Below, one piece after another: positions 14,690 through 15,271 of a stretch of DNA of 15,271 nucleotides. The notes beneath the pieces are model-generated. The model did not search any database. It was not told the DNA's origin and worked only from the letters and a program-made list of their open reading frames with translations. The first letter of the stretch is position 1, and every line of letters begins with the position of its first letter. Origin of the DNA: CAYOEZ01 sp964402955. GTDB taxonomy: Bacteria > Chloroflexota > DTOL01 > DAOUCN01. Location of the stretch: NCBI GenBank assembly GCA_964402955.1, contig CAYOEZ010000110.1, positions 1 to 15,271 of the forward strand, read 5' to 3'. Made by a program: the position numbers and the translations under genes.

Positions 14690-14915
14690 TACAGCAATCG
14701 CCAAGGACTGTCACGCTGCACGGAAACTCAGAGTCAATTCGCTTGTCTGGTGACTTGTGGCGCGCTTTCGTATCCTGCGACTCCATTTGGCGTTCATTCC
14801 GCACATTCAGAGTCAGCGAGACGTGAATACGAGTGCGGTGATCTTGAAGACGGCGGTTGAGACGCACCGCGACAAGGCAGGCGTGTGCTTAAGGGCTGAG
14901 GCCATCGATCGATAG
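14690..14915 (+). pseudogene. tnpB: Probable decayed C-terminus of a TnpB / IS200-IS605 OrfB protein
   Basis: Two plus-strand frames give pieces of the TnpB tail. In one (through 14744) LSRCTETQSQFACLVTCG resembles the zinc-ribbon half C-x-x-C-G preceded by the usual T-Q-S-x-F. In a frame shifted by one, SQRDVNTSAVILKTAV (from about 14811) resembles the conserved R-D-V-N-A-A-x-N-I-L block holding the third RuvC aspartate, ending at TAG 14913-14915. A frameshift and internal decay separate them, and the rest of the protein is not visible upstream. This is a pattern match by eye on a short, damaged stretch, so it is tentative. Confidence 0.35.
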
Positions 14916-14948
14916 ACTTAGCTGGCGATAGTCGTGGTCAACTCCGAT

Positions 14949-14977
14949 TTGCTTGCAGTGCATGATAGTGATATAAT
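14949..14977 (+). promoter_or_regulatory. Extended -10 promoter for the TIGR04255-type gene
   Basis: TTGCTT (14949-14954), a 17-base spacer, then TATAAT (14972-14977) preceded by TGA, giving the extended element TGATATAAT. This is a strong consensus promoter in an otherwise GC-rich context, about 75 bases before the GTG start at 15056. Confidence 0.7.
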
Positions 14978-14997
14978 GTGTATCGTACCGGAGAGGT

Positions 14998-15066
14998 ATG
15001 AGCGGTTTGCTGTCCCGTCATCGACGACAAACATTTCCTACTTATGAGGTTCAACGTGATCGGTAG
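14998..15066 (+). CDS. Possible 22-residue leader peptide overlapping the next start
   Basis: An ATG at 14998, preceded closely by GGAGAGG, opens 22 codons beginning MSGLLSRHRR and ending at TAG 15064-15066, eight bases beyond the last base of the downstream GTG start codon. The peptide is arginine-rich (five Arg). If translated it would couple or attenuate expression of the downstream gene. It may equally be chance; no homology is recognised. Confidence 0.3.
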   Translation: MSGLLSRHRRQTFPTYEVQRDR

Positions 15067-15271
15067 AAAGTACCTGAAGCCACCAGTGAGTGAGGCTGTT
15101 TGCGAATTCCGCTTCGAACCCAGCAGCAATTGGGATCTGACCATACCCGGCCTAATCTATGATAGAGTCAAGCAGGATTTCCCCAAACGCAAGCTTGCGA
15201 AGGCCGTTGAGTTAAGCGTTGTGGCCGGTCCGGATGGCATTGCTCAGCAGTCCTTGACGACAGACAGGATG
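15056..15271 (+). CDS. TIGR04255-type protein, N-terminal part (runs off window)
   Basis: 72 codons are visible and the frame is open at the window end. Seen: IGRKYLKPPVSEAVCEFRF at the N-terminus, then WDLTIPGLIYDRVKQDFPKR. The K-x-P-P-x-x-E-A-x-C-E-F-R-F opening followed by W-D-x-T-I-P-G-L is the hallmark of the sporadically distributed TIGR04255 family, usually about 250 residues. Its function is unknown; its patchy occurrence suggests an accessory, possibly mobile or defence-linked, role, which is inference. The start is taken as GTG 15056 because GAGGT lies six bases upstream and family members begin just before the K-Y-x-x-P-P motif; ATG 15044 in the same frame is the alternative. A strong promoter sits upstream. 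It is not related to the sugar operon. Confidence 0.75.
   Translation, partial: MIGRKYLKPPVSEAVCEFRFEPSSNWDLTIPGLIYDRVKQDFPKRKLAKAVELSVVAGPDGIAQQSLTTDRM

Noticed and set aside
14641..14735. Minus-strand short frame containing WRLLYLNWFARG
   Set aside because: It looks somewhat protein-like but is only about 27 codons between stops and I recognise no family.
13856..14860. Plus-strand open frame of 334 codons spanning the relic region
   Set aside because: It crosses antisense over the integrase and glycosidase remnants and has no coherent domain; only its last part (TnpB-like) may be meaningful.
1..15271. CRISPR array, tRNA or rRNA genes
   Set aside because: No regularly spaced identical repeats and no cloverleaf or rRNA-like sequence was seen.

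Overview
The window looks like a GC-rich bacterial chromosome segment, most likely from a Chloroflexota lineage (Anaerolineae/Caldilineae type). This rests on overall gene content and on the sugar-binding lipoprotein, which carries the V-V-E-K-rich spacer after its lipobox that is common in that phylum. No rRNA, tRNA or housekeeping marker is present, so the phylum call is an inference.

Positions 12207 down to 1 (minus strand) form one carbohydrate uptake and catabolism operon. In transcription order it holds: a LacI-family repressor; a sugar-binding lipoprotein; two ABC permeases; a URO-D-superfamily protein; a zinc-less medium-chain dehydrogenase (MDR); a Gfo/Idh/MocA oxidoreductase; a 49-codon stub of a GH29 alpha-L-fucosidase; a large GH2 glycosidase; a small cupin; and a zinc-type MDR dehydrogenase cut by the window edge. 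Several junctions are 4-base ATGA overlaps or have strong Shine-Dalgarno sites just upstream. No transporter ATPase is encoded, so a shared MsmX-type ATPase elsewhere is presumably used. The likely scheme is import of an oligosaccharide or glycoside, hydrolysis by the GH2 enzyme, and oxidation of the released sugar by three dehydrogenases. The exact substrate cannot be read from sequence; the fucosidase stub hints that fucosylated glycans were once handled.

Positions 12208-12423 are a compact divergent control region. A near-consensus promoter for the repressor overlaps paired AAACGTTT operators, and a second promoter faces right toward a metal-dependent amidohydrolase (12424-13749). A related AACGTT motif lies just upstream of the binding-protein gene.

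Positions 13750-14940 contain gene relics: the N-terminal part of a tyrosine recombinase, a beta-propeller glycosidase broken by a stop codon and a frameshift, a diverged 46-bp direct repeat flanking that glycosidase, and a probable TnpB (IS200/IS605) tail. This looks like the decayed edge of an accessory island. After an extended -10 promoter, the window ends in the first 72 codons of a TIGR04255-type protein of unknown function.
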